Below are positions 44,705 to 54,403 of a stretch of 64,000 nt of DNA, in pieces. The translations under genes were made by a program, and so were the position numbers. The notes under the pieces are model-generated. The model was given only the letters and a program-made list of their open reading frames with translations. It was not told the origin of the DNA and made no database searches. The stretch is from PHAA01 sp034927445 (GTDB taxonomy: Bacteria > Bacillota > Syntrophomonadia > Syntrophomonadales > Syntrophomonadaceae): NCBI GenBank assembly GCA_034927445.1, contig JAYFPZ010000027.1:1-64000 (forward strand). The letters run 5' to 3'. Within the stretch, counting starts at the first letter, position 1; each line of letters begins with the position of its first letter.

Positions 44705-45271
44705 TTAATTAACCTCAGTATAATTTAAGTTTTCTGTTGAATATTCAAAAGCGTTAATATTATCCATATTTCCTGATAACCAAGATTTATGGACATCTTG
44801 AGGTAAAATTATGGGCATACGCTCATGAATAAAAGAAATACTAGTTGAAGCTGGTCTGGTCAGGATAACAAAGCGTGGGGTTAAACTATCTCACTCTATC
44901 CGATATACACCAGCCATGTAGATAATATTGCCTATTCCAATTGTATATTTCTGCTTTTTCTTGCCTTTGGTTTCCCATTCGTAAAAATAACTTGCTGGTA
45001 TTAAACATCTATTAGCTTTGCGAAACATAGTCTTCTCATACATGGTTTCAATCCGCGCATTAATAATTTGGCCTTTGTTATCATACCGATAAAAGCCCCA
45101 TTTCATCAGAGATACAGATTGCGGGGTTATGATAGGTACAATATCTGTAGGGAATATCTCACCTGTTTTCATTTCATTTAAATCAGTGTTATCTTTATGG
45201 CGCTCTTGCACTTCCTTAATGATCTTTTGAATCTCTTCATCTTCAAGCGAAATGTAATACCTGCCACACAT
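44705..45271 (-). pseudogene. SOS-response peptidase (SRAP/YedK/HMCES), broken by an in-frame TGA
   Basis: Same frame throughout 188 codons. The N-terminal MCGRYYISLEDEEIQ has the catalytic Cys2 that links to abasic DNA, and IPASYFYEWETKGKKKQ is the family core. TGA at 44891-44893 interrupts after MAGVYRIE. The frame then continues DSLTPRFVILTRPAST and HERMPIILP, which holds the catalytic His. A truncated 126-aa product would lack that His. Confidence 0.85.
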
Positions 45272-45283
45272 GCTAATACCCCT

Positions 45284-46522
45284 TTAAAAGTATCCCACTG
45301 GATGGATGATATGATCATCTTTAGGGTTAAGTTTGCCAAGTTCTCGGTCAGAAAGCATCACTGCACGCTGTAAACTGAGATTGCCAAACCGTCTACGAAT
45401 ATCATCTATCGTAGATTCTAAATGTTCAAGCTTCAGGCGTTGTTCCTCATTATCGAAAAATGATAACTGTATACTATTGTTGGCTGATATAAGGCCATAT
45501 CCCCTTACCCCTATAGTCCGGATTGGCTTAACCCATGAATAATTAGCCTTAAATATTGCCATAGCAGCATCATGAATCTCGCTGCTTAAATCCGTTGCTC
45601 TCTGCTGTTTTTGCTGACGTGTTATAGAAAAAAGTTCATTGTCTCTAACGTATATTTCCACAGTAGTACATTTAAGTCCTTGCTCCCGTAAACGCATTGA
45701 TACCGATTCACACAAGGCATAAAGCACAATACTCACATCCGTATCATTCTTTAAATCACGTGGGGTTGTGCTGCTGTTTCCAATTGATTTTATAATGGCT
45801 TCTGTACCCATACGGGTTACTGGTGATTCATCATATCCATTGGCAAAAACCCAAAGGAATTCGCCCCATTTACCTAAGAATGCTCTTAAGTATTGTGGCT
45901 TGGCATTGGCAATATCTCCAATGGTGCTAATACTACGATTATAAAGCTTTTTTTGTGTAGCTTTGCCCACATATAACAAGTCTCCCGCTGGTAAAGGCCA
46001 AACAACTTGCTGATAGTTATCATGGTTTATAATTGTAGTGGCATCGGGCTTTTTCATATCGGAGCCAAGCTTTGCAAAGATTTTGTTCCAACTGACACCG
46101 ATAGATACCGTAACCCCTAGTTCAGCCTTAACACGTTCTCTTATCTCATTGGCTATGCGTTCACCAGTTCCATAAATACTGCTCCCTGTCACATCTAACC
46201 ATGATTCATCAAGCCCAAAAGGTTCGATTTGATCAGTGTAATGAGAGTATATTTTTCTAACTAACCTTGAATATTTAAGATATAAAGGGAAATTCGGCGG
46301 GACAACAACCAAGTTAGGACACTTTTGCACTGCTTGCCAAATCGCTTCACCAGTTTTAATGCCAGTAGATTTAGCTAAATAGTTTTTGGCTAGTACAATA
46401 CCATGCCTGGCTGACGGATCACCACATACCGCAACTGGACAATTACGAATTTTAGGCCTATAAAGGCACTCGACAGAAGCATAAAAATTATTGAGGTCAG
46501 AATGAAGGATGACTCTTTCCAT
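45284..46522 (-). CDS. dinB: Y-family DNA polymerase IV (DinB/UmuC-like)
   Basis: 412 aa. VILHSDLNNFYASVECLYRP carries the first metal Asp, EPFGLDESWLDVTG the second Asp/Glu pair; SIGVSWNKIFAKLGSDMKKP and the little-finger domain are intact. Ends YF without the beta-clamp-type tail of PolIV (QLSLF is present internally as IQLSFFD). It bypasses damaged DNA. Transcribed from a LexA-controlled promoter with the SRAP and the 85-aa gene. Confidence 0.93.
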   Translation of the reverse strand: MERVILHSDLNNFYASVECLYRPKIRNCPVAVCGDPSARHGIVLAKNYLAKSTGIKTGEAIWQAVQKCPNLVVVPPNFPLYLKYSRLVRKIYSHYTDQIEPFGLDESWLDVTGSSIYGTGERIANEIRERVKAELGVTVSIGVSWNKIFAKLGSDMKKPDATTIINHDNYQQVVWPLPAGDLLYVGKATQKKLYNRSISTIGDIANAKPQYLRAFLGKWGEFLWVFANGYDESPVTRMGTEAIIKSIGNSSTTPRDLKNDTDVSIVLYALCESVSMRLREQGLKCTTVEIYVRDNELFSITRQQKQQRATDLSSEIHDAAMAIFKANYSWVKPIRTIGVRGYGLISANNSIQLSFFDNEEQRLKLEHLESTIDDIRRRFGNLSLQRAVMLSDRELGKLNPKDDHIIHPVGYF

Positions 46523-46541
46523 CCATGAACAACACCTTGCA

Positions 46542-46553
46542 GAACATTTGTTC
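46542..46553 (-). promoter_or_regulatory. LexA (SOS) box upstream of dinB
   Basis: GAACATTTGTTC matches GAAC-N4-GTTC exactly, 20-31 bp before the dinB ATG. Confidence 0.8.
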
Positions 46554-46624
46554 TATTATGATAGCATTGTGATTTAAGCCAAGCAACTGGAAAAATTAAC
46601 ATGTATTTACCTAGAAATTAAAAA

Positions 46625-46645
46625 AAGCCCCCTAGAGGGCAAGTA
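46625..46645 (-). terminator. Terminator after the integrase gene
   Basis: GCCC...GGGC stem (46627-46640) followed by a T-run on minus, 30 bp past the integrase stop. It insulates the integrase from the dinB cassette. Confidence 0.7.
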
Positions 46646-46674
46646 GGCTGCTCTTTATCAATTTTTATCTATAT

Positions 46675-47607
46675 CTAACCTAGCGGATTAAACTTCTTAA
46701 ATTTATCCTTTAAATCATTTTCAAAGATGTGAACATATCTCTGAGTTGTTTGAATAGATTTGTGACGCATCAGCTGCTGAATTTCAAATACATTATAATT
46801 CTGCGAAGTTACCGCTTTGCTACAAAAATAGTGTCTTGCAGTATGAGGCGATATACGAGGCATATTTTTAAATATCCGTTTAGTTTTTGGGTCTTCTATC
46901 ATATGCTTTTTAACTCGCTTAAAAACTTGCGCAACACCATTTTCTCCAAGCCTTTCTCCCTTCCGATTAATAAACACATATTCGGGTAATTTCTTAAATT
47001 TCTGTTCCACTACGGTTTGATAGTCCAACAAAACGTTTTCTAATTCTTCATTAATGAAAACCTTAACCTCTTTTCGCTGTTTCCCAAATACCCGCATTTC
47101 ACCTTCTTTAAAGTCAATCTTAACCCATTGAAGGTTTGATATCTCACCAAGCCGTAAACCACTAAGCAAGAGGGTTTTGAATATCGTATAGTCCCGATAG
47201 CCAAAGAATGTATTTAGTTGCAGTTTAAACGACGCAAAATAATTTAACATGGCATCCACCTGCTGGTCATTAAATACTTGTATTTCAGGCTTTCTGTTCT
47301 GGTATTTAATTTTTTTAGCAGGTGATTCTTTAATTACATTTTCTTCAACTAAGAAATTGAAGAAGGTTTTTAAAATTCTAAGTTTAAAATCTAGGCTTCC
47401 AGGCTTATTACCCCTTTCGTCCCTGCAATATAACAGAAAGCCTTTAATCACATTGCTAGTAATATCAGCAACATCAATTATCTGATCATCTGAACAATAC
47501 TTTTGAAATTGCTTGAAGAGTTCTTCATAATTCTCCATAGTTTTTTCAGATACATCTTCAAAGGTCTTTTGCTGGTAAAAATTTCTAATTGCCATTTGTA
47601 ATATCAT
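46675..47607 (-). CDS. int: Phage integrase (tyrosine recombinase)
   Basis: 310 aa. N-terminal core-binding domain (EKTMENYEELFKQFQKYC), Arg in LLSGLRLGEISNL, Lys in FGKQRKEVK, HTARHYFC, MRHKSIQTTQ and the nucleophile Tyr in QRYVH. All catalytic residues present. Lies 270 bp inside attR, the normal position for a tRNA-targeting integrase. GGAGATT ribosome site before ATG 47607. No excisionase gene is evident next to it. Confidence 0.94.
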   Translation of the reverse strand: MILQMAIRNFYQQKTFEDVSEKTMENYEELFKQFQKYCSDDQIIDVADITSNVIKGFLLYCRDERGNKPGSLDFKLRILKTFFNFLVEENVIKESPAKKIKYQNRKPEIQVFNDQQVDAMLNYFASFKLQLNTFFGYRDYTIFKTLLLSGLRLGEISNLQWVKIDFKEGEMRVFGKQRKEVKVFINEELENVLLDYQTVVEQKFKKLPEYVFINRKGERLGENGVAQVFKRVKKHMIEDPKTKRIFKNMPRISPHTARHYFCSKAVTSQNYNVFEIQQLMRHKSIQTTQRYVHIFENDLKDKFKKFNPLG

Positions 47608-47730
47608 CCCAATAATCTCCTTCCATGAATTTCCATTAGCCCTTAAAAAAGGCCTTTACTGAAAAATAGCATCGGGAAAAAACTTGTCAAGGAATTGTAA
47701 TGCGGGTTTTCGGATTTTAAATATTTTTTC

Positions 47731-47787
47731 AGAAAAAACAAAAGTCACTTCCTCTCCGTGGATTTACCACATGGATAGAAAGTGACC
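47731..47787 (-). terminator. Hairpin between tRNA-Val and the integrase
   Basis: GTCACTT (47744-47750) and AAGTGAC (47780-47786) with a second inner pairing; on minus it is followed by TTTTGTTTTTT. It would end the tRNA operon within phage DNA. TAGAAAGTGA here (47776-47785) is also shared with the left phage end. Confidence 0.6.
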
Positions 47788-47878
47788 TAAAATCTAGAAG
47801 TGTGTTTCGGCTTGACCGCCTGTTATTGTTACCAGTTATTGACAGTTTTAGCCTTCACAAATCCCGATATATTGGACT

Positions 47879-47954
<76 letters not shown>

Positions 47955-47958
47955 GAAA

Positions 47959-48034
47959 TGGTGACCCCTGGGGGACTCGAACCCCCGTTACCGCCGTGAA
48001 AGGGCGGTGTCTTAGACCGCTTGACCAAGGGGCC
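47959..48034 (-). tRNA. tRNA-Glu (TTC)
   Basis: 76 nt with CCA. GGCCCCT...AGGGGTC acceptor, anticodon loop CTTTCAC, T-arm GGTTCGAGTCC. Four bp from tRNA-Val. Confidence 0.95.
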
Positions 48035-48171
48035 ATTACAGAAGTCGGAAGCCAGATGTATAATGCCGGGAAGCCGGGTTACCTTCTGGCTAACAACCTC
48101 ATTTTAGAAAGTCGGAGAACTAAAATCGAATTTAAATCTGGTTTCTTGTCTCCGACCTCTGACTGCTAATA

Positions 48172-48247
48172 TGGTGGGCCTACCAGGATTCGAACCTGGG
48201 ACCAACCGGTTATGAGCCGGTAGCTCTACCAACTGAGCTATAGGCCC
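48172..48247 (-). tRNA. tRNA with CAT anticodon (Met elongator, or Ile2)
   Basis: 76 nt with CCA. Acceptor GGGCCTA/TAGGCCC, loop CTCATAA, T-arm GGTTCGAATCC. It lacks initiator features. Elongator Met is likelier; a lysidine-modified Ile2 cannot be excluded from sequence alone. Confidence 0.9.
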
Positions 48248-48383
48248 GGAGTACTGGAAAAACTCCGCAAGAGTTAGTATATATAAAATTCCCGCAAAAA
48301 TCAATAGCATTCATATTTTATTTTTGGGGACTCTTACCAGAAAAAAAGCGGTAAATTCAGTACTTACCGCTAATGATATCTAA

Positions 48384-48458
48384 TGGCTCCCCGAGTAGGA
48401 TTCGAACCTACAACCCTCCGGTTAACAGCCGGATGCTCTACCGTTGAGCTATCGAGGA
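48384..48458 (-). tRNA. tRNA-Asn (GTT)
   Basis: 75 nt with CCA. Acceptor TCCTCGA/TCGGGGA, loop CTGTTAA, discriminator G as usual for Asn. Confidence 0.94.
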
Positions 48459-48547
48459 AGGACCCAACGAAGCTTATTATATAATCATTAGGAAGTCCTG
48501 TCAATACGACCCATCATAATTTTATAGTGCTTTTGGATCATAGACAG

Positions 48548-49627
48548 TTACTCAATGTAGTCCTTAAGTTTCTTGCTGCGGGAGGGATGACGGAGCTTCC
48601 GCAGAGCCTTGGCCTCAATCTGCCTTATTCTCTCCCGGGTGACTCCAAATTCCTGCCCCACTTCTTCCAAGGTACGGGGCCGGCCATCGTCCAAGCCAAA
48701 TCGCAGGCGCAATACCTTCTCTTCTCTATCCGTCAGGGTGTTCAAAATTCCATCCATATGTTCACGCAACAGTACAAAGGAGGCTGATTCCTCCGGAGAC
48801 TCAGCCTCTTCGTCGGTTATGAAGTCTCCCAGATGGCTGTCGTCTTCTTCACCAATCGGGGTTTCCAGAGAAACTGGCTCCTGTGCTACTTTCATAATTT
48901 CGATTACTCTCTCAACCGGGATATCCATCTCCTGGCCTACTTCCATAGGGGTAGGTTCCCTCCCCAGGGTCTGCAGCAGGCTCCGCTGAACCCGCGACAG
49001 TTTGTTTATGGTTTCCACCATATGCACCGGTATTCTGATCGTTCGCGCCTGATCGGCTATGGCTCTGGTTATCGCCTGTCTGATCCACCAAGTGGCATAG
49101 GTACTGAACTTAAAGCCCTTACGGTAATCAAATTTTTCTACCGCTTTCATCAAACCCAGATTGCCTTCCTGGATTAAATCCAGGAAAAGCATGCCCCGGC
49201 CTACATACCGTTTGGCAATGCTTACCACCAGCCTGAGGTTGGCCTCAACCAGTTTGCGTTTGGCCTCTTCATCGCCGTTTTCAATCAGCAAGGCCAGGTC
49301 GATCTCTTCGTTGGCAGTAAGCAACCTTACCCTGCCTATCTCCTTTAGATACATCCGGACCGGGTCATCTATTTCCACGCCATCGGGTATGATTACTTTT
49401 TCGTTTTCGATGCTTTCATGCTCGGTTTCATCAGCATCAGAGTCATTATCTGTTCCCACCACAATTCCCAGAGTTTGCAGATGCTCAAGAATATCATCCA
49501 GAAGGTCAGGCTCCAAATTAAAACTCTGCAGTTCTTCCATGATTTCATCATAAGTCAGATTCTTCTTTTTCTTTCCCTTTTCGGCTAAAGTACTAATGCT
49601 ATCTGCCATTTTACGTTCCAGTTTCAT
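48548..49627 (-). CDS. rpoD: Primary sigma factor RpoD (SigA)
   Basis: 359 aa. Region 1.2/1.1 remnant at the N-terminus, region 2 (LVSIAKRYVGRGMLFLDLIQ, FSTYATWWIRQAITRAIADQ), region 3, region 4 HTH (TLEEVGQEFGVTRERIRQIE) and end LRKLRHPSRSKKL. Directs house-keeping transcription. The start overlaps the dnaG stop by 4 bp, the typical dnaG-rpoD operon. Confidence 0.98.
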   Translation of the reverse strand: MKLERKMADSISTLAEKGKKKKNLTYDEIMEELQSFNLEPDLLDDILEHLQTLGIVVGTDNDSDADETEHESIENEKVIIPDGVEIDDPVRMYLKEIGRVRLLTANEEIDLALLIENGDEEAKRKLVEANLRLVVSIAKRYVGRGMLFLDLIQEGNLGLMKAVEKFDYRKGFKFSTYATWWIRQAITRAIADQARTIRIPVHMVETINKLSRVQRSLLQTLGREPTPMEVGQEMDIPVERVIEIMKVAQEPVSLETPIGEEDDSHLGDFITDEEAESPEESASFVLLREHMDGILNTLTDREEKVLRLRFGLDDGRPRTLEEVGQEFGVTRERIRQIEAKALRKLRHPSRSKKLKDYIE

Positions 49628-51408
49628 AGTATCCCCCCTTCCCGGGCAGCCTCGGATAATTTATCAAGTTTCAAAATATAGTCTAGTACCGAATCGAAAT
49701 CTCCGGAATCATCCAGGGTTTTTAATTGAGCAAAGGCTTTTTGCCATTGGTGTTCTGCCTTCTTCTGTTCCACCCTTATAATAAACTCTTCCACTTCCCT
49801 GGCTTCATCTGGATTATGTTTATCAATCAGCATCGCAATTCGTGCGTAATCCGATTCCAAACCTTCATTGGAGGCTATATGAATCATTTCCTTCATTCTT
49901 TTAGTATGATCCCCCTGCAGCTTGTCAAATTTTGCGACTAAGGTCCGATAATTAGGATTGGCAAAGAAATTAATACCTATTCTGCGCTTGATTTTGTTAA
50001 ATACGGTTTCATTTTTCAGCATTGCTGCCAGAATTTTCTCTTGTATACCATAATTACCGTATCTATAATTATCCCATATTATTTCAATATTATTCCTGTC
50101 TTGTCTGCCAGACTTATAATTATAGCCTTTTTGAACTTCCTGTGAAACCAGGTTTTCTTCCACCCTGAGTTTTCGCGCCAGCATTTTGAGGTAGTGGTCT
50201 TTCTCAAGCGCGCTGGACAGGCTGCTGATATCCTGTTTAAGCAAATTGATGATGTTAATTTTCGCATCCAGATCAAGAACTACAGCAGCACTAAGATATC
50301 GGTTTAGTTTAAATTCTATATCACTATATCCATTATTCGTTATATACTGCCAAAATCCCTCTTTCCCATAATAATCTATATATTCATCGGGATCCTTGCC
50401 CGGAGGCAGACTGATTACCTCAACTTTTACATCTGCTTCCTTCAGAACCGTTATAGCTCTGAGAGTCTCCCGCTGACCGGCTTCATCACCGTCATAAAGA
50501 ATAACTGCCTTTTCCGTATACCTGCGCAACAACCGGGCCTGGTCCTCGGTCAAGGCTGTGCCCAGAGAAGCTACCACATTTTTAATACCGGTTTGCTGCA
50601 TTTTTATGCAGTCCATATAGCCTTCAACCAGAATGGCGCTGTTTTTCTCCCTGATGTTTTCGCGAGCCTGAGCCAGCCCGTAGAGATTTTTTCTTTTGGA
50701 GAATAAATCAGTCTCCGCCGTGTTCAAATATTTGGGGTGGCTGTCTCCCATGCTTCTGCCCCCGAATCCCACCACATCCATTTGGGTTTGAACTATGGGG
50801 AATATGATTCTGTGCCTGAACAAGTCATAAAACCGGTTTTGGTTTTCACTGCGCCGGATCAGACCCGCAGCTTTTAAGGTTTCCGCCGCAAAGCCCTTTT
50901 TCAGCAGATAATCCTGCAGCCGGCTCCATTCATCCGGGGCATAACCCAGCTGAAAAGTCTCCATGGTTTCCCGAAATATCCCTCTTTTTTCCAGGTAATC
51001 CCGGGCCTCCCGGCCCCGATCGCCGCTGAGCAGGGAGTGATAAAACTGGGCGGCCGCATTATTAACGGCAATGATCTGTTTGCGTTTGTCGATTACCTTG
51101 CGATCCAGGTTACGCTTGATTTCAACTCCGGCCTTGGCCGCCAATACCTCCAGGGCTTCTTTAAAGTCCAAACCATCCTTCTTCATTATAAAAGAGAAAA
51201 TGTTGCCGCCGGCGTGACACCCGAAGCAATAATACATCTGCTTGTCCCGGCTGACACTGAAGGATGCTGTTTTCTCCTGATGGAAAGGGCACAACCCCCA
51301 ATAATTATTACCTTTGCGGCTCAACTGAACCGTTTCGGATATTAGTTCGACAATGTCAATTCGGGATTCAATTTCACGAATGTTTTGATCATCGTCGTAT
51401 TTTGCCAT
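49624..51408 (-). CDS. dnaG: DNA primase
   Basis: About 594 aa. Zinc-binding CHC2 domain (CPFHQEKTASFSVS...CFGCHAGG), TOPRIM (AILVEGYMDCIK, VILYDGDEAGQRE), then a helical DnaB-binding C-terminus. Start at ATG 51408, behind AGGTGG; a GTG at 51417 lies inside that site. Upstream of rpoD as usual. Confidence 0.97.
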   Translation of the reverse strand: MAKYDDDQNIREIESRIDIVELISETVQLSRKGNNYWGLCPFHQEKTASFSVSRDKQMYYCFGCHAGGNIFSFIMKKDGLDFKEALEVLAAKAGVEIKRNLDRKVIDKRKQIIAVNNAAAQFYHSLLSGDRGREARDYLEKRGIFRETMETFQLGYAPDEWSRLQDYLLKKGFAAETLKAAGLIRRSENQNRFYDLFRHRIIFPIVQTQMDVVGFGGRSMGDSHPKYLNTAETDLFSKRKNLYGLAQARENIREKNSAILVEGYMDCIKMQQTGIKNVVASLGTALTEDQARLLRRYTEKAVILYDGDEAGQRETLRAITVLKEADVKVEVISLPPGKDPDEYIDYYGKEGFWQYITNNGYSDIEFKLNRYLSAAVVLDLDAKINIINLLKQDISSLSSALEKDHYLKMLARKLRVEENLVSQEVQKGYNYKSGRQDRNNIEIIWDNYRYGNYGIQEKILAAMLKNETVFNKIKRRIGINFFANPNYRTLVAKFDKLQGDHTKRMKEMIHIASNEGLESDYARIAMLIDKHNPDEAREVEEFIIRVEQKKAEHQWQKAFAQLKTLDDSGDFDSVLDYILKLDKLSEAAREGGIL

Positions 51409-51491
51409 GGTTTCCACCTACTATTCTATATAGATAGGAAAATCCCTTTTTAATTTCAAAGAAAAAATCAGATTTCAGATTGCTATAATAT

Positions 51492-52574
51492 TCACCATGT
51501 AACCGGGTCCTTGATTTCAAAACCCCTACCTGCTCCCGGCACCAGTGATCGGGGAATGTATATATCTTTAAAGAGGCTGATGCAGTAAGCATCACTCATA
51601 CCGGATATATAATCCACGACCGCTCTCTCCATCCCTTCTTCATCAGCTATCTGCAAATAGAGCGGACTCATTTTCTCGGGGAACTTTTTATAGTAATCGT
51701 AAAGGTGTTCAATAATAAACATGGCCCGGCTTCTCTCGGCCTGGCATACCGACCCTCGATATATGGTTTCAAACATGAACTCCCGCAACCCCAATAAAGC
51801 TCGTTCAGTTTCCGGTCCCGGTTCCACTACCGGAGCCGCATCAGTGTTTAGCAAGTTCCGGGAATGATCAATGGTATCGATTACCAGGGTCGCAATCCTC
51901 TGGCTGTGGGTAGTCCCTAATACCTTCAGGAATTCACCGGGAATTTGATCAAGGGTCAGTAATCCCGCCCTGATGGCATCATCTATATCGTGCTGAACAT
52001 ATGCAATCTTGTCACTGATCCGGATAACCTGCCCCTCCAGGGTAGCGGCCCGGGGAGCGATTTTTCCATAACCGCTGTGATGTAAAACTCCATCCAAAAC
52101 TTCCGCGCTCAGGTTTAATCCGCTGCGTTCCCCCCGGTGCTGTTCAATCCGGGTTAAAACCCTGACACTATTCTCATTATGGCGAAAGTTCCCCCCCGTC
52201 AATTCGTTCAGTATTTGTTCGCCGGCATGGGCAAACGGAGTATGCCCAACATCATGCCCCAGAGCTATGGCTTCTATCAGATCAAGATTGAGGTTTAGAC
52301 CTGCACCGATGGTCTTGGCGATCTGATTGACTTCCAGGGTATGGGTCAGGCGGGTACGGTAATGGTCGCCGGGCGGAGCCACAAAAACCTGGGTTTTATG
52401 TTTTAATCTCCGAAAAGATTTGGAGTGTACTATCCTATCCCGGTCAATCATAAAACAGGTCCGGATCGGATCGGGCTCTTCCTTAATCTTCCTCCCCGCA
52501 GACCGGCCGGCCAGGGTAGCCTGGGGGGCAAGCCCGGATAATTCACGTTCTTCGATTTCTTCCCGCACCGTCAC
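51492..52574 (-). CDS. dgt: Deoxyguanosinetriphosphate triphosphohydrolase-like protein
   Basis: About 360 aa. HD motif residues in RTRLTHTLEV and ALGHDVGHTPFAH, the family signature RLKHKTQVFVAPPGDHYRTR and a HHSGYGK region. Cleaves dNTPs to nucleoside and triphosphate. Start is the GTG at 52574, six nt behind GAGGTGA; a longer frame to 52598 lacks a site. Before dnaG-rpoD, as in many Clostridia. Confidence 0.93.
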   Translation of the reverse strand: MTVREEIEERELSGLAPQATLAGRSAGRKIKEEPDPIRTCFMIDRDRIVHSKSFRRLKHKTQVFVAPPGDHYRTRLTHTLEVNQIAKTIGAGLNLNLDLIEAIALGHDVGHTPFAHAGEQILNELTGGNFRHNENSVRVLTRIEQHRGERSGLNLSAEVLDGVLHHSGYGKIAPRAATLEGQVIRISDKIAYVQHDIDDAIRAGLLTLDQIPGEFLKVLGTTHSQRIATLVIDTIDHSRNLLNTDAAPVVEPGPETERALLGLREFMFETIYRGSVCQAERSRAMFIIEHLYDYYKKFPEKMSPLYLQIADEEGMERAVVDYISGMSDAYCISLFKDIYIPRSLVPGAGRGFEIKDPVTW

Positions 52575-53062
52575 TTTTCTCACCTCATTTATAATCAATG
52601 AGCGCTTACGCGAATAGATAAAAAAAATCCTTAGCCTTCAAGGTTAAGAATTATTGAACATTAATTAGACATCTCGCAGTATCTTCTTAAGATTGGTCAT
52701 TTGCTGACAATAATCCAACCAGGTTAGCCTTTATATTTTCCTCTTCTTAATACTACAATGTGGGTGGCAAATCCTTTAATTATGTTACAAAATATCTCTG
52801 GGATTATTTCATTAATTAAGTCTTTAGTCTGATCTTATAGAAATAGGGGGCTGACATCCGAAATTGTATCCGCCAGCACCCTATTATATGATACTAAAAT
52901 CCCTTAACTTATTATGGCGCAAGGCTTTCACACCATTCGTCCTACTTCTCAATTCTCACTTTGTTGTTGATGACTGCTTGGCCTGCTCTGGTAAGCGCTA
53001 GCGTAAGCTTGACAGCATATATAGTGTTGTAAATGAAGGACGAGAGCACACAAGATGAATTT
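52575..53062. other. Intergenic region between dgt and the MBL hydrolase
   Basis: Holds a minus-strand terminator at 52620-52650 (CTTAGCCTT/AAGGTTAAG, then T-run) and about 400 bp of decayed-looking DNA, including fragments such as GGGGGCTGACATCC without open frames. Confidence 0.45.
52620..52650 (-). terminator. Terminator upstream of dgt
   Basis: Stem around 52630-52648, seven T on the minus strand (A-run 52621-52627). Ends transcription entering from the accessory genes to the right. Confidence 0.6.
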
Positions 53063-54043
53063 TCAAGCTGGATAGTATCTTAATAATCCGTTGTCTACCT
53101 CTTCACGGACATCCCCAGTGTGCATCAAGTGATCCAAATGAGCCAGGCATTCACCTACAGCAAACCATTTTTGACTGATTGGGAAGTCATTCCAGTCTTT
53201 GGCGCGAATACGCCATGTCATCCGTCCGCTGATCTCAAAGGGCAATAGGCCCGGCTCTTTCCGCACCGCTTCCAAGCACTCACTCAACCGAATTTCGTGA
53301 TGCCGCAGCAATTCGTCAATCCGGGAGTGAAAATTTCCTGCGGTTCTATGGGAGGGAAGGGCTGTTTGTACGTCATAAAGGTATATTCTTCGCAGACTAT
53401 CCAAATAATGTCCTAAGGAATTTTCACAATTTGTCCAATGAGTAATATTGGGAGTGATATCAAATAAAATATGGTCACCGGTAAACATTGTCTTTTGCTC
53501 TTCCAGCCACAAGCAAAGATGCCCGGGTGTGTGCCCGGGTGTATGAATAATTTCTAAACGATAATCACCCACTGTCAATACATCTCCGTGGGAAAGGTAT
53601 TCATACCGGTTGAAATCGGGGTCAGGGGCGAATTTACGGCCAGGATGAGTTTGTGCGGCAGTAGCAATCATTTCTGCATTGACGCCGGCAGCGACAAGAT
53701 ACTTATCTGTCTGCTCTTCGAGTTCAAAACGGGGATAGCGCGTGAGCCAATTGCGGTCCAGTTCATTAATGAATACTCGGCTCTCATTACTGACCACATC
53801 CGAAATAAGTCCGGTATGATCGGAGTGAAGGTGGGTCAGAAGCACATCTGTCTCCTCCATGTTAATCCCGGATTCATCCAGGCCCGTAAGCAGAGCCTGC
53901 CGACATATCTCATGACGGAAGCCGGTATCAATCATAAGGTTGCGTTTTTTGCCTCGAATTAGATAGCAGTTGAGTTCTTTAAGCGGGTTTTCGGGCAGTG
54001 GAATGGGAATGCGATAAATATGTTGCATCACTTCTTGTATCAT
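53063..54043 (-). CDS. Metallo-beta-lactamase-fold hydrolase
   Basis: 326 aa. LTHLHSDHTG holds HxHxDH, HTPGHTPGHLCLW and GDHILFD supply the other metal ligands; a C-terminal helical domain with LPSHRTAG gives the last His. Substrate unknown (glyoxalase-II-like thioester or related). Intact and monocistronic. Confidence 0.88.
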   Translation of the reverse strand: MIQEVMQHIYRIPIPLPENPLKELNCYLIRGKKRNLMIDTGFRHEICRQALLTGLDESGINMEETDVLLTHLHSDHTGLISDVVSNESRVFINELDRNWLTRYPRFELEEQTDKYLVAAGVNAEMIATAAQTHPGRKFAPDPDFNRYEYLSHGDVLTVGDYRLEIIHTPGHTPGHLCLWLEEQKTMFTGDHILFDITPNITHWTNCENSLGHYLDSLRRIYLYDVQTALPSHRTAGNFHSRIDELLRHHEIRLSECLEAVRKEPGLLPFEISGRMTWRIRAKDWNDFPISQKWFAVGECLAHLDHLMHTGDVREEVDNGLLRYYPA

Positions 54044-54300
54044 GCTGGCTACCTACTTTCTTCGGGGGCATATTGATTTTACATTTCTACCTAAGACCTC
54101 GATACAAAGGACTGTTTTCTCCGCCTTGTATTAACCTAATCTGATGATAATCACACCAAATCAATTAAGAATCCCTTGAAATTCCTAAAGCGTTCTGAAT
54201 ATAAAGTGCCATAATTTTATCATAAAGTGTTCCAAAATGAAACGAGATAAGTGCTCCAGTGAACATTTCTTGGGTACACCCCCTTCTTCACTCTGTCTGC

Positions 54301-54396
54301 TTACATAAATCCTAAAATCTTAGTGATATGTTCATTAATCGTTTGAACTTCCACATTATAAAGTTCTGCCATTTTCTGCGTCAGCCAGATATTCTC
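54301..54396 (-). pseudogene. Remnant of a RhuM-family N-terminus
   Basis: 31 codons read ENIWLTQKMAELYNVEVQ and TINEHITKILGFM. The ENIWLTQxQMAELFxxxxxTINxHI motif is the conserved start of virulence RhuM-type proteins. The rest is gone. Just downstream of the AraC gene. Confidence 0.6.
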
Positions 54397-54403
54397 TCAT
54401 TTT

